Below are positions 5,586 through 14,676 of a stretch of 23,166 nt of DNA, in pieces. This stretch comes from Clostridiales bacterium (lineage in GTDB: Bacteria > Bacillota > Clostridia > Oscillospirales > Oscillospiraceae): positions 1-23,166 of the forward strand of contig JAJQAS010000149.1 of NCBI GenBank assembly GCA_021203685.1, in the 5' to 3' direction. Each line of letters begins with the position of its first letter. Within the stretch, counting starts at the first letter, position 1. The notes beneath the pieces were generated by a model. That model did not search any database and was not told the DNA's origin. It saw nothing but the letters and a program-made list of their open reading frames with translations. The position numbers and the translations under genes are program-made.

Positions 5586-6641
5586 ATGGGAAATGTGATA
5601 TTGGTCGGCTGGATCAACAAAGGGAAGGCCGCTGACTGCGGGGAAACCATGAAGAATCAGCTGCTCGTCAGGCGTTTGAGCGAGCTTGGCGTCGGCTGTC
5701 GCCAGATGGATTTCAAAGGCTGGAGGAAACGCCCGTGGGTATTCCTCCAATTTGGATGGAATCTGCTCGCGCACCGAGAGGACACGCTCATCTTCTCCAC
5801 GTCCACAGAGAATGTGTATGGCCTGATGAAGTGGATGAAGCGCCTCCGGTGGAAACAAAACACGGTCCACTGGGTCATCGGGGGCAGTTTGGGCCAGAGG
5901 GTCCAGCGGGGGATCTACAGCGCTGACGTCATCGGTTCTATGAAGCATACGCTGGTCGAAAGTCCGCTGATGGCAGAACAACTGGAGGCTGCAGGAGTAA
6001 AGGGTGTGAAAGTAGTTCCCAACTTTAAGCCCATTCCCTACTATCCCAAAGCAAAGGTCAGGTACCCGGACGCAGGCGGACCGTTAAAGTTTGTATTTCT
6101 GAGTCGGATCATGCCGGAAAAGGGCTGTGACAATATCCTGGAGGCGGCCAGGCTGCTGAACGAAGCGGGTCTGGAAAGTCAATATCAGGTGGATTTTTGG
6201 GGCAAAATCGCCGACGGCTACCGGGAAGGCTTTCTAAAAAAGGTCGCGGAACTGGAAAACGTGCAGTACCGGGGTTTCTTAAACCTGGAAGAGCGCGCCG
6301 GATATGACAGGCTGTCCTCTTATGACATGATGTTGTTTCCCACTTACTGGAAAGGCGAAGGGTTTGCGGGCGTTTTTATTGACGCTTTCATCAGCGGCTT
6401 GCCGATCCTTGCCACCGATTGGGCGCATAACCGCAGATTTCTGACCGAGAATGAAACGGCGCTCTTTGTCCCGGTGCATGATGTGATCGCATTGAAGGAC
6501 AAAATGGAAGCCTGTATCCATGGGCAGTATGACTTAACCGAAATGTCTCGAAATTGCCGGAAGCAGGCAGAAAAGTACAATGTGACCAACGTTGTGACGG
6601 AACGCCTGTTGCAGGAGATCGGGGTGATTTCGTGTCGATGA
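5586..6641 (+). CDS. GT4-family glycosyltransferase
   Basis: The 351-residue protein has the two-domain GT-B plan of GT4 retaining glycosyltransferases. The C-terminal half carries FLSRIMPEKGCDNIL (171-185) with the phosphate-contacting Arg174 and Lys179, and WKGEGFAGVFIDAFISGLP (255-273). The usual EX7E motif reads E258-x7-D266, a variant I believe is common in this subgroup. It would transfer a sugar from a nucleotide donor to the growing lipid-linked unit at the cytoplasmic face. AGGAGG (5568-5573) lies 12 nt before the ATG, a slightly long gap. Donor and linkage are unknown. Confidence 0.9.
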   Translation: MGNVILVGWINKGKAADCGETMKNQLLVRRLSELGVGCRQMDFKGWRKRPWVFLQFGWNLLAHREDTLIFSTSTENVYGLMKWMKRLRWKQNTVHWVIGGSLGQRVQRGIYSADVIGSMKHTLVESPLMAEQLEAAGVKGVKVVPNFKPIPYYPKAKVRYPDAGGPLKFVFLSRIMPEKGCDNILEAARLLNEAGLESQYQVDFWGKIADGYREGFLKKVAELENVQYRGFLNLEERAGYDRLSSYDMMLFPTYWKGEGFAGVFIDAFISGLPILATDWAHNRRFLTENETALFVPVHDVIALKDKMEACIHGQYDLTEMSRNCRKQAEKYNVTNVVTERLLQEIGVISCR

Positions 6642-6663
6642 AGCCAGCATGAGGTGTTTCACA

Positions 6664-7869
6664 ATGAAAAAGGTCGGTTTGGCTGTCTGTTATGACACCA
6701 AAAACTTTGGAAGCCAATTACAGGTCCTTGCAACCACGAAAAAAATCGAGCAATTGGGGTTTTCAACAGAGATCATCCGCTACAAAAAGAAGCTGACGCT
6801 CAGGTTCGCGTTGCAGTCTCTGCCGCGTATGTTTAACCCGTATTTTATAAGCGGGAAGGCCAAAAGCAGGAGGAAGAACCGGCAAATCGAAGCGCACCCA
6901 GACGTTGCCGGGCAGGTGGCGATCCGGAACCGCCGCTTCGATGCGTTTGCGCAGGCGTATTTCACAAACCTTTCCGTCCCCTATGTCGGCTGGAGCGCGC
7001 TTACCCATCAGGCGGCAGAGCGGTATGACAGTTTCCTATGTGGCAGCGATCAGCTATGGCTGCCTTCCAATCTGGGCAGCCATTTCTATACGCTGGAGTT
7101 TGCACCGGCGGACAAGCCCAAAATCGCCTACGCCACCAGCTTTGGCGTCAGCAGCGTCCCCTGGTTCCAGAAAAAACGCACCGCGCACTATTTGCGCCGC
7201 TTTCAGGCGCTGAGCACGCGGGAGCTGGCGGGCAAGGCAATCGTCGAGGAACTGACAGGACGCACCGCGGAGGTGGTCTGCGACCCGACGCTGCTGTTCT
7301 CTTCAGCGGAATGGGCACAGATCGTCCCTGAGCGCTCCGTTGTGGAGGGGCCTTATGTGTTCTGTTACTTCCTGGGAACCAACGAAGCGCACCGCAAAGC
7401 GGCGGAGGCGCTGCGCGCGCAGACCGGGCTGAGGCTGGTGACCTGCCCGCATTTGGATCATTTCGTGGCATATGACCAGACGTTTGGGGACCTTCCGCTC
7501 TTTGATGTGGATGCGGCTGACTTTGTCAACCTCATCCGCCATGCGGAATATGTGCTGACGGATTCTTTTCATGGGTCCGTTTTCAGCATCCTGCATCACA
7601 AGCGATTTTTGACCTTTGAGCGGTTCCGCCCGGGCGCGAACGCCAGGAACACGCGGATCGACAGCTTGTTTGCGCTCCTTGGGTTGGAGACACGCAGGTA
7701 TGCAGGGGATGTGTCAGCCGTTGCGGCCCCCATCGATTATAAGGCGGTGGACGAGCGGCTGGCCACGCTGAGAACGGCTTCCATGGACTACCTGGCAAAC
7801 GCCCTTTCCCAGGGGCGGGAAGAACCGCATACCGGCCTGGCGCACACTGTACGGGAGGGAATCACATGA
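6664..7869 (+). CDS. Polysaccharide pyruvyl transferase family protein
   Basis: The 401-residue product belongs to the pyruvyl transferase superfamily (CsaB/WcaK/EpsO type), which transfers pyruvate from phosphoenolpyruvate to form ketals on surface polysaccharides. Marks include NFGSQLQ (14-20), LCGSDQLW (125-132) and LTDSFHGSVFS (298-308), with the conserved His303 in the last motif. I chose the ATG at 6664 because GAGGTG (6651-6656) lies 7 nt upstream; an ATG at 6649 would overlap it. Its stop overlaps the next gene by 4 bp, so translation is probably coupled. If active it makes the polymer anionic. Some family members do other transfers, so the substrate is inferred. Confidence 0.87.
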   Translation: MKKVGLAVCYDTKNFGSQLQVLATTKKIEQLGFSTEIIRYKKKLTLRFALQSLPRMFNPYFISGKAKSRRKNRQIEAHPDVAGQVAIRNRRFDAFAQAYFTNLSVPYVGWSALTHQAAERYDSFLCGSDQLWLPSNLGSHFYTLEFAPADKPKIAYATSFGVSSVPWFQKKRTAHYLRRFQALSTRELAGKAIVEELTGRTAEVVCDPTLLFSSAEWAQIVPERSVVEGPYVFCYFLGTNEAHRKAAEALRAQTGLRLVTCPHLDHFVAYDQTFGDLPLFDVDAADFVNLIRHAEYVLTDSFHGSVFSILHHKRFLTFERFRPGANARNTRIDSLFALLGLETRRYAGDVSAVAAPIDYKAVDERLATLRTASMDYLANALSQGREEPHTGLAHTVREGIT

Positions 7870-9017
7870 CACACGAAACAGACGAAAAAACGGTTCACGT
7901 CATTCATATGGTCCCTTTGCGGATGGGCGGCATCACCAGCCTGTTCCTGAACCTGTGTGAGGAAATGAAGGACGAGGGCTTTGTCTTTGACTGTCTGACC
8001 TTCCGGGACCGGGAGGAACCAAACGAGCGAAACGCCCTGCGCTACGGCGGAAAGAAATATGTGGTCCCCATGGACCGATATCAAAATGCTGCCGTCAGGG
8101 GCGTCTATAAATTCTTCAAAACCATCTCGGTGCTGAAGCGCAGTCAGGCGGACATCATTCACATCCACGCCTCCTTCCCCTACGACATCCTGGTGGGGGT
8201 TTCCGCGAAGCTGGCCGGCATCAGGCACGTCATTTTTCACTCCCACAATTCCAGCCTTCCGCCCTACGGCAGAGTGAAACGGGCGGTCATGACAGTCAGC
8301 CGGAATCTGATCCCGCTGGTGTCTGACCAGAATCTCGCCTGCTCTGAGCTGGCAGCGGACTATATGTTCCCGAGATCGATCCTCCGGCAGGGAAGGTATC
8401 AGGTCCTGAACAACGGGATACCGATGCAAAAATATGCGTTTTCCCCGTCGATCCGGCAGGAATACCGCGAAAAAATGGCCCTGGAGGACAAATGGGTGGT
8501 CGGCCATGTGGGAAGGTTCACAGCACAGAAAAACCACGGCTTCCTGTTGCAGATTTTCGCGGAAATCCACCAAAAAGAGCCAAATGCGGTTTTGCTGCTG
8601 CTGGGGACCGGTGAGTTGGCGGAACAGGTATGCAGCCAGGCGGCGGCGATGGGGCTGGAATCGTCGGTTATTTTCTATGGTGCGACCGATCAGGTCCCGG
8701 AGCTGATGCAGGTCATGGACTGCTTTCTGCTGCCCTCCCTCTATGAGGGGCTGCCCATCTCCGCTCTGGAGGCGCAGGCGGCGGGCCTGCCCGTGTACCT
8801 CTCCGATACCATCACGAGAGAGGTGAACATCAACGGAGATTTGCAGTACCTGCCGCTGTCTGCGCCGCCGGAGGAGTGGGCGGATACGATACTGGCGGAA
8901 CGCTCCGTCCCGTGGGACAGAGCCGCAAAGTCCGCCCTCTGCCAGGGCAGCAAATTCGACATTTCCCGCGTGGCGGAGCAGGTCAGGGACTTGTACATGA
9001 GGATGGCAGAGAGATAA
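7866..9017 (+). CDS. GT4-family glycosyltransferase (EpsF-like)
   Basis: This 383-residue protein is a GT-B fold, GT4-family transferase. The N-terminal domain shows the Gly-rich acceptor loop MVPLRMGGITSLFLNL (15-30) and HSHNSS (125-130). The C-terminal domain shows GRFTAQKN (216-223) and a complete EX7E motif, E294 to E302 (EGLPISALE). It resembles EpsF-type enzymes of Firmicutes exopolysaccharide operons. It starts inside the stop of the pyruvyl transferase gene (ATGA overlap) and ends 2 nt before the polymerase gene. Donor sugar is unknown. Confidence 0.92.
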   Translation: MTHETDEKTVHVIHMVPLRMGGITSLFLNLCEEMKDEGFVFDCLTFRDREEPNERNALRYGGKKYVVPMDRYQNAAVRGVYKFFKTISVLKRSQADIIHIHASFPYDILVGVSAKLAGIRHVIFHSHNSSLPPYGRVKRAVMTVSRNLIPLVSDQNLACSELAADYMFPRSILRQGRYQVLNNGIPMQKYAFSPSIRQEYREKMALEDKWVVGHVGRFTAQKNHGFLLQIFAEIHQKEPNAVLLLLGTGELAEQVCSQAAAMGLESSVIFYGATDQVPELMQVMDCFLLPSLYEGLPISALEAQAAGLPVYLSDTITREVNINGDLQYLPLSAPPEEWADTILAERSVPWDRAAKSALCQGSKFDISRVAEQVRDLYMRMAER

Positions 9018-9019
9018 CG

Positions 9020-10168
9020 ATGGTCATAAGGAAATCGCGCCTTCTTTATGGGCTTTGTATTGTCGCTCAGCTGTCCAGGTCGTCCGCCTGGCTGAAAACC
9101 GTCGGCGGCTGGAACGAGTGCATGACCCTCGTGCAGATTTGTTGCCTGCTGTTCTTTGGGTACAGCAAGGTGAAAAAAGGACGGGTGATGCTCCTGGACC
9201 TTGCGTTGGCGCTGTTTTACGGCGTTCTTCTGATTCCAACGGTTCTGGTGAGCAGGGACTATGGCAGCTGGGTCACCTATACGATCCAGGGGCTGAGCGC
9301 GGTGTTTCTGGTCGAGGAGATGCTGAGCGAGGATTTTCGGGGCGGTCTGCGGCTGCTGCGGAATCTTTCCTTTTGCTTTATTCTGTTGAACCTTGTCACA
9401 ATGGCTGTATTCCGGTCCGGGTTAAACAGCAGCGGCTATTTCGTCCTGGGGGCGCGCATTGGCTTCACGCCCTTTGTCCTGCTGGCGGTCATGTCTACAG
9501 CTCTCTATGATTACACATCCGAGGAACAAAGAGTTTCTTTTTTCAGTGTTTGTTGCCTGCTCGTGGGCTTTTTGAATCTGCTGATCCCCATGGTCGGGAC
9601 CGGACTGCTGACCCTTGCGAACCTGCTCCTCCTGCTCTTCTACGAGAGGATGGGAAGGCGCGCGGGCAAACGGCTGCTGAACTACTGGGTGCTGCTGGGG
9701 GCTGTGGCGGCGGTCACCGTCATCGTCCTCTTCCAGTCGGAGCTCGGGTTCCTGGACCCGCTGTTCGCCCTGGTGGGAAAGGACAGCACGTTTGACGGGA
9801 GAGACGTTATCTGGTCCTGCGCAAAATACTACATTTCCCAGCGGCCGCTGCTGGGTTATGGCGTTACCTCCACAGGCGCGTTTCTGGTTTTCACCTATGT
9901 AAATCAGCGGATTCTGCCGGCTCACAACGAGATTTTGAATATCCTGTATCAGGGCGGCGCCCTCAGCGGGCTGGCCTTTGGGGGACTTTTTGTCGTCGTT
10001 GGGAGGGCCGTGGTCAGGTGTCGAAAAAAGCGCCTTTCGAATGTATGCGCGATTTTCATCTGCTGCTTTTGCGTTTTGATGATAACGGAGATACAGACGC
10101 AAAAGGCCATCCTGTTCATGGTGCTGGCAATGGTTTATCAAACGGCGTTGGGGGGAGACCATGGGTAA
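9020..10168 (+). CDS. O-antigen/capsule polymerase (Wzy-like) membrane protein
   Basis: The 382-residue protein is strongly hydrophobic, with about ten predicted membrane segments by eye. A large loop near 258-310 includes DSTFDGRDVIWSCAKYY and the LLGYG...AHNEILNILYQGG pattern typical of O-antigen ligase/polymerase proteins. It should join exported repeat units on the outer face of the membrane. The open frame extends upstream to 8876, but that part lies inside the previous gene. The ATG at 9020, 2 nt after the previous stop, starts the first membrane segment. The ribosome-binding site is weak (AGAGAGA), suggesting coupled translation. Confidence 0.87.
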   Translation: MVIRKSRLLYGLCIVAQLSRSSAWLKTVGGWNECMTLVQICCLLFFGYSKVKKGRVMLLDLALALFYGVLLIPTVLVSRDYGSWVTYTIQGLSAVFLVEEMLSEDFRGGLRLLRNLSFCFILLNLVTMAVFRSGLNSSGYFVLGARIGFTPFVLLAVMSTALYDYTSEEQRVSFFSVCCLLVGFLNLLIPMVGTGLLTLANLLLLLFYERMGRRAGKRLLNYWVLLGAVAAVTVIVLFQSELGFLDPLFALVGKDSTFDGRDVIWSCAKYYISQRPLLGYGVTSTGAFLVFTYVNQRILPAHNEILNILYQGGALSGLAFGGLFVVVGRAVVRCRKKRLSNVCAIFICCFCVLMITEIQTQKAILFMVLAMVYQTALGGDHG

Positions 10169-11204
10169 CTGCTTCTTTTCGATTGTCATCCCGGTCTTTC
10201 AGGCGGAGCGATACCTGGAGGACTGTCTGGACTCTATCCGGGGCCAGACGGAGAGAGACTGGGAGCTGCTTCTGGTAGACGATGGCTCCACGGATCGCAG
10301 TCCCCAGATCTGCGACCGGTACCAGGCGATGGACAGCCGTATCCATGTGCTCCACAAGGAAAACGAGGGGCCGCTGCCGGCCAGGCTGAAAGGCTATGCC
10401 CTCTGTCGGGGCGAATATGTGGTCAGTGTTGACGCGGATGACCGGCTGGACAGAGAGGCCCTCTCCGTTTTTCGCACCGCGTTACAGGCGGAGGACGCGG
10501 ATGTGCTCATCTTCAACTATAAGAGAGTCGATGAAGCAGGGGTAAAGTGTCTGTCTCAAAGTGATTTGCAGGACGGCGTATACGACGCCTCCGGCCTGGA
10601 GGAGCTGGTCTGCCTGCTGCTGGAAAAAAAGATGCTGAACCCTGTCTGGTCCAAGGTGATGCGGCGGGGCCTCCTGCAAAGCACGCTGCAAAAGGCCTTG
10701 CATCTGATGGCGGTTCGCTCCGGCGACGACCTGATTTTATCCGCGCCGGTGCTGCTGTCAGCCCGGAAGGTCAGGGTGATCCACGATTGCCTGTATGAAT
10801 ACCGAATGGTCCCTCAGAGCATCACCCACAGCTCCAGCGGCAGCCGGGTGGACGATTTGGTTTTGTCGAGGACCTATTTGCTGGAGCAGTTGGAGCAGGC
10901 GGGCTTGCTGACCGAAGCTGTGCTGCGGTGCTTCTACCGGATGATTTACGAGACTGCGGGGTACTTACTGTGGAACTGCGCCAGAAGCGACAGCTCCTTC
11001 CCTGAAAAGCGGGACTTCTTCGAGGCCCTGACCGGCCAGCCGCTGTATCAGCGCAGCCTGGCTTACAGAAAAGGGGTGTTTTCCTCCCGGCGGAAGCGCG
11101 TCTCCCTGTGGCTCTTTGAACACCAAAACTACCGGAGTTTTGTCCGGTTTGAGCGGTTGCAGCAGCTGGCGAAGCGCCGGAACGGCGGGAGGGGGAAAAC
11201 GTGA
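10161..11204 (+). CDS. GT2-family glycosyltransferase
   Basis: The 347-residue protein opens with the GT-A fold of family 2: FSIVIPVFQAERYL (6-19), LLLVDDGSTDRS (36-47) and the metal-binding DADD (91-94). The C-terminal third is basic and divergent, as is usual for acceptor-specific regions. It overlaps the polymerase gene by 8 bp and the next GT2 gene by 4 bp. It should be an inverting transferase acting on the lipid-linked unit in the cytoplasm. Donor and linkage are unknown. Confidence 0.92.
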   Translation: MGNCFFSIVIPVFQAERYLEDCLDSIRGQTERDWELLLVDDGSTDRSPQICDRYQAMDSRIHVLHKENEGPLPARLKGYALCRGEYVVSVDADDRLDREALSVFRTALQAEDADVLIFNYKRVDEAGVKCLSQSDLQDGVYDASGLEELVCLLLEKKMLNPVWSKVMRRGLLQSTLQKALHLMAVRSGDDLILSAPVLLSARKVRVIHDCLYEYRMVPQSITHSSSGSRVDDLVLSRTYLLEQLEQAGLLTEAVLRCFYRMIYETAGYLLWNCARSDSSFPEKRDFFEALTGQPLYQRSLAYRKGVFSSRRKRVSLWLFEHQNYRSFVRFERLQQLAKRRNGGRGKT

Positions 11205-12157
11205 CGCTGGAGAAGGAAAATCAGCCCAAGATCAGTGTGATCGTCCCGGTGTACAACGTGGAGCGTTACCTTGACCAATGCGTTGAGAGCATTGTGAAGC
11301 AGACCTGCCAAAACCTTGAGATCATCTTGGTGGACGACGGCTCCGGCGACACCAGCGGCACGATTTGCGACCAATGGGCGGCCCGGGACGCCCGCATCCG
11401 GGTAATCCACCAGGCAAACGGCGGCCTTTCCGCCGCGCGGAACAGCGGGCTGGACAGCGCCAGCGGCGCTTATATCAGCTTCATCGACTCGGATGATTCC
11501 ATTGAACCCGGTATGCTGGAAGCCCTGCTGACCGCACTGGAAGAGGCGCAGGGCGACGTCGCCCTGTGTAATTTCCGGTATGTATTTGAGTCGGAAACAT
11601 GCAGAGAACGGCAGCCGGAAAAATACCGGACGGATTACCAGCTCCATGAGGAACAGGTGATCACCGGGCGGGAGGCAATGCTGCTGGCCGCTGGGAGCAA
11701 ACACACGGTATATGAAGTCGTGTGGAACAAGCTCTTTCGCCGGGAGCAGTTCCTCTCTCTGCGCTTTCCCCCCGGAAAGCTGCACGAGGACGAGTTTCTC
11801 TTTCACCAGCTCATTTACCCGTGCGAAAAAATTGTCTGTATCCCCTATGTGGGGTACCGTTACCTGCAGCGGGAAAACAGCATTATGGGAGAACGTTCCA
11901 GCGCGTCCAGCCGGGACGCATTCGAGGCATATCACCTGCGCTGCCGGTTCTTCCTGGAGCGGGAGGAGCGGCAGCTGGCGGTCATCTGCGAGGGCAATAT
12001 GCTCTCGGCGGTGAAGCGGCTGCAAGCGGCCGTGCCGCGCAGGGAGCGGCAGGCGCTGCAAAAAAGCCACTGGAAAATGGTTTGGGCGCTGTACAAAAAG
12101 AAATGGCTGCCGTTTTCGACCGTTTGCAAGCGATTCGTGCGCTGTTTCCTGCTGTGA
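11201..12157 (+). CDS. GT2-family glycosyltransferase
   Basis: The 318-residue protein has ISVIVPVYNVERYLDQC (11-27), ILVDDGSGD (42-50), GGLSAARNSGL (74-84) and DSDD (96-99), the complete nucleotide-sugar and metal-binding set of GT2 enzymes. It begins with GTG overlapping the previous stop (GTGA); GGGAGGGGG lies just upstream, so both coupling and a strong ribosome-binding site support this start. The C-terminal region ends in a basic, hydrophobic stretch that may touch the membrane. It resembles the neighbouring GT2 product in its first 100 residues, so the two may be old duplicates. Confidence 0.92.
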   Translation: MTLEKENQPKISVIVPVYNVERYLDQCVESIVKQTCQNLEIILVDDGSGDTSGTICDQWAARDARIRVIHQANGGLSAARNSGLDSASGAYISFIDSDDSIEPGMLEALLTALEEAQGDVALCNFRYVFESETCRERQPEKYRTDYQLHEEQVITGREAMLLAAGSKHTVYEVVWNKLFRREQFLSLRFPPGKLHEDEFLFHQLIYPCEKIVCIPYVGYRYLQRENSIMGERSSASSRDAFEAYHLRCRFFLEREERQLAVICEGNMLSAVKRLQAAVPRRERQALQKSHWKMVWALYKKKWLPFSTVCKRFVRCFLL

Positions 12158-12186
12158 CCCGCGACCGTATGAGGAGCATTTTTACG

Positions 12187-13173
12187 ATGGATGGAGAAAA
12201 AATCAGGGTTTCCATTTTGACGACGGCATACAACCACGAGCCCTTTATCGGGCAGGCGCTGGAGAGCCTCGTCACCCAAAAGACAACCTTCCGGTTCGAG
12301 GTCGTCGTCCACGACGACGCCTCGACGGACGGCACCGCAAAGGTCATCCGGTCCTACGCGGAACGCTGCCCGGAGATCGTGCGGCCGATTTTCCAGACGG
12401 TGAACCAGTATTCCCAGGGGATCAGCCCCTATGACCACATGACGCCGCTGGCCAGGGGCGAGTATATCGCCATCTGTGAGGGCGACGACTTCTGGTGCGA
12501 CGAGCACAAGCTGCAAAAGCAGGTGGACTACATGGACGCCCATCCCAAATGTGCGTACTGCTTCAGCAATTCCTATCGGGTGAACCTGCGGTCTGAGATC
12601 ATTGGAAAGCAAACGCCGGTCAAAGGCGAGAGCCGGGCGTTCAGCAGCCGGGAGATCATTGCAGCGCCTGAGATCTTCCTTGCGACGGCCTCTGTCCTGT
12701 TCCGCAGGCGAGACGCTGCCGGCTATCCCCCCAATTTAGCCACAGGGCACGAGGGAGATATTCCGCTGAGGGACTACCTGATGACAAAAGGGAATGCCTA
12801 TGGCTTTTCTGAGCGCATGGTTTGCTATCGCTGCATGACGCCGGGTTCCTACTCGGAGCGGTATCTGGAGGGAATGAAGTCGTGCAGCCCGGAATTTGTC
12901 AGGGGGCTGGAGCTGTATGCGGCCTTTTATATGAATTTCGACGAATATACCGAGGGGGCCTACCGCAGGGAGCTGATGACAAATCTGTTCCGGCAGGTCA
13001 CAAAAATTGCAAGGGCCAAACGGCAATTCAGCGTTATGAAGTCCCCTCCCTACGACCGCTATTATCGGTCCCTCAGTCTGCGAAAAAAATTTGCCCTGCA
13101 CGGCGACTTTTATTTTCCCAAACTGATGAAATACGTGTACCGCGCCAATAACAGACTCAAAAAGAGGGGATAA
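12187..13173 (+). CDS. GT2-family glycosyltransferase, distinct subgroup
   Basis: The 328-residue product has VSILTTAYNHEPFIGQALES (8-27), VVHDDASTDGT (40-50) and ICEGDDFWCD (96-105). The EGDDFW form of the metal site separates it from the two GT2 enzymes upstream. The frame runs back to 11722, but that part is the shadow of the previous gene. AGGAG (12172-12176) lies 10 nt before the ATG at 12187, so this start is preferred over an ATG at 12169. The C-terminal end is very basic (KYVYRANNRLKKRG). Substrates are unknown. Confidence 0.9.
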   Translation: MDGEKIRVSILTTAYNHEPFIGQALESLVTQKTTFRFEVVVHDDASTDGTAKVIRSYAERCPEIVRPIFQTVNQYSQGISPYDHMTPLARGEYIAICEGDDFWCDEHKLQKQVDYMDAHPKCAYCFSNSYRVNLRSEIIGKQTPVKGESRAFSSREIIAAPEIFLATASVLFRRRDAAGYPPNLATGHEGDIPLRDYLMTKGNAYGFSERMVCYRCMTPGSYSERYLEGMKSCSPEFVRGLELYAAFYMNFDEYTEGAYRRELMTNLFRQVTKIARAKRQFSVMKSPPYDRYYRSLSLRKKFALHGDFYFPKLMKYVYRANNRLKKRG

Positions 13174-13180
13174 GCAGGAA

Positions 13181-14626
13181 ATGAACAACAGCGAAACAAA
13201 ACAACCCGGTGGAAAGCAGAAAAAACTCGTCCTTTTAGCAATTCTGCTCCTTGTCGTCGTGACTTGCGGCGGTATCGGAGCGGCATTCCTCGTTGGGGGC
13301 GGCGCGCCGATGGTAAAGGTCGATTTTGACAATGTCATCGGGGCCTTCAAAAGCCTGAACGGCATCAACAACGGTCCGAAGTCCGGCTACTCGGAAAACG
13401 AGGACGGCGCCTCCGAATGGGCGCTGGACGCAACGGACATCTACAACGACCTGGGCATTTCCTTTGTGCGGCTGCACGACACAGAGTATCCCTACGGCGG
13501 CGAGTGCTTTGTGGACATCCACTGTATTTTCCCCGATGAGGACGCCGACGTGGACGATCCCGATTCCTACGATTTCTCCTGCACGGATGAATATATCGCC
13601 AACATCAAGGAGACTTCCGCGGAGATCCTCTACCGCCTGGGAGAATCCATCAGCGAATCGAACGACAACCTGGTCTATACCAATCCCCCGGAGGACTACG
13701 AGAAATGGGCGCAGGTGTGCGAGCACATCATCCGCCATTACAACGAGGGCTGGGCCGACGGCTACTATTACGACATCCAGTACTGGGAGATCTGGAACGA
13801 GCCGGATGTCAACCGCCAATGGTCCGGGACCCTGGAGCAGTATTATGAGCTGTACAAGGTCACGGCCCGATACCTGAAGGAGTGCTACCCGGATATTATG
13901 GTCGGCGGCGGGGCGCTGGGAACCGCCACCGAAGAGGCGGTCTCGGCATTCCTGGAGGGCATCTGCGACGACGGAGAGGAGACGCCGCTGGACTTTTTCA
14001 GCTGGCATCTGTACACGACCACGGCGGAGGAGATCGCAACATACGCAAACACTGTGCGGGACACCCTGGACAGCTATGGCTACAGCGATACCCTGAGCTT
14101 TCTCGACGAATGGAACTACGTCATGGGCTGGGGCAGCGACTCGCTTTCCGCCACCTGGCCGGTGATCCACTCCTATGCCATGGCGTCTTTTTACACGTCC
14201 TGCCTCATCACCATGCAGAACAGCCCGGTGGACAGCGCGATGTACTATGACGGGCAGTATGTATTTCTGGAGTACTGGAACGGCCTGTATACGTCGGAGG
14301 ACGACCTGAGTTCCGGGTACTATGCTTTTTACTTTTTCAATCAGCTGTGTGAAACCGGACAGCAGGTGGAGGTAAGTGTGGACGAGACCCTGGATTCTGT
14401 TTACTGCTGCGCGGCGGCGGGCGACGGCAAAGGCGTGCTGCTGACCAATGTCAGCTATGACAAGGTAAACCTTTCCCTTTGCCTGTATACCGGGGTCAAA
14501 AACGCCACTGTCACCAGAGTCAACGCCAACAACCCCGATGGCGTCACGGAGACAAAAACCTGGCTTCGGGACTGCGTCCGCATCACTTTGAGCGCACATG
14601 AGATGGTATATATCGCTCTGCAATGA
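13181..14626 (+). CDS. Membrane-anchored GH39-like glycoside hydrolase
   Basis: The 481-residue protein starts with a basic segment and one membrane helix (about 16-38) with no Cys lipobox, so it is probably anchored with its catalytic domain outside. The body resembles clan GH-A, family 39 type. VRLHDTEYPYG (96-106) is an early strand. YWEIWNEPD (201-209) holds the acid/base Glu207. FLDEWNYV (307-314) holds the predicted nucleophile Glu310. A small beta domain fills the end. It lies mid-operon, 7 nt after a glycosyltransferase gene. The closest functional parallel I know is PslG, a GH39 enzyme of the Pseudomonas Psl locus. A trimming or release role is inferred. Confidence 0.82.
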   Translation: MNNSETKQPGGKQKKLVLLAILLLVVVTCGGIGAAFLVGGGAPMVKVDFDNVIGAFKSLNGINNGPKSGYSENEDGASEWALDATDIYNDLGISFVRLHDTEYPYGGECFVDIHCIFPDEDADVDDPDSYDFSCTDEYIANIKETSAEILYRLGESISESNDNLVYTNPPEDYEKWAQVCEHIIRHYNEGWADGYYYDIQYWEIWNEPDVNRQWSGTLEQYYELYKVTARYLKECYPDIMVGGGALGTATEEAVSAFLEGICDDGEETPLDFFSWHLYTTTAEEIATYANTVRDTLDSYGYSDTLSFLDEWNYVMGWGSDSLSATWPVIHSYAMASFYTSCLITMQNSPVDSAMYYDGQYVFLEYWNGLYTSEDDLSSGYYAFYFFNQLCETGQQVEVSVDETLDSVYCCAAAGDGKGVLLTNVSYDKVNLSLCLYTGVKNATVTRVNANNPDGVTETKTWLRDCVRITLSAHEMVYIALQ

Positions 14627-14676
14627 AACGACCATGTGCATACTCCTGATGATTCAGGGGGAAAGGAGCTTTCACA

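Noticed and set aside
13235..14641. 468-codon minus-strand frame opposite the GH39-like gene
   Set aside because: The plus-strand gene has a membrane anchor, catalytic motifs and operon context; the opposite frame is a Val/Ala/Gly/Arg-rich shadow.
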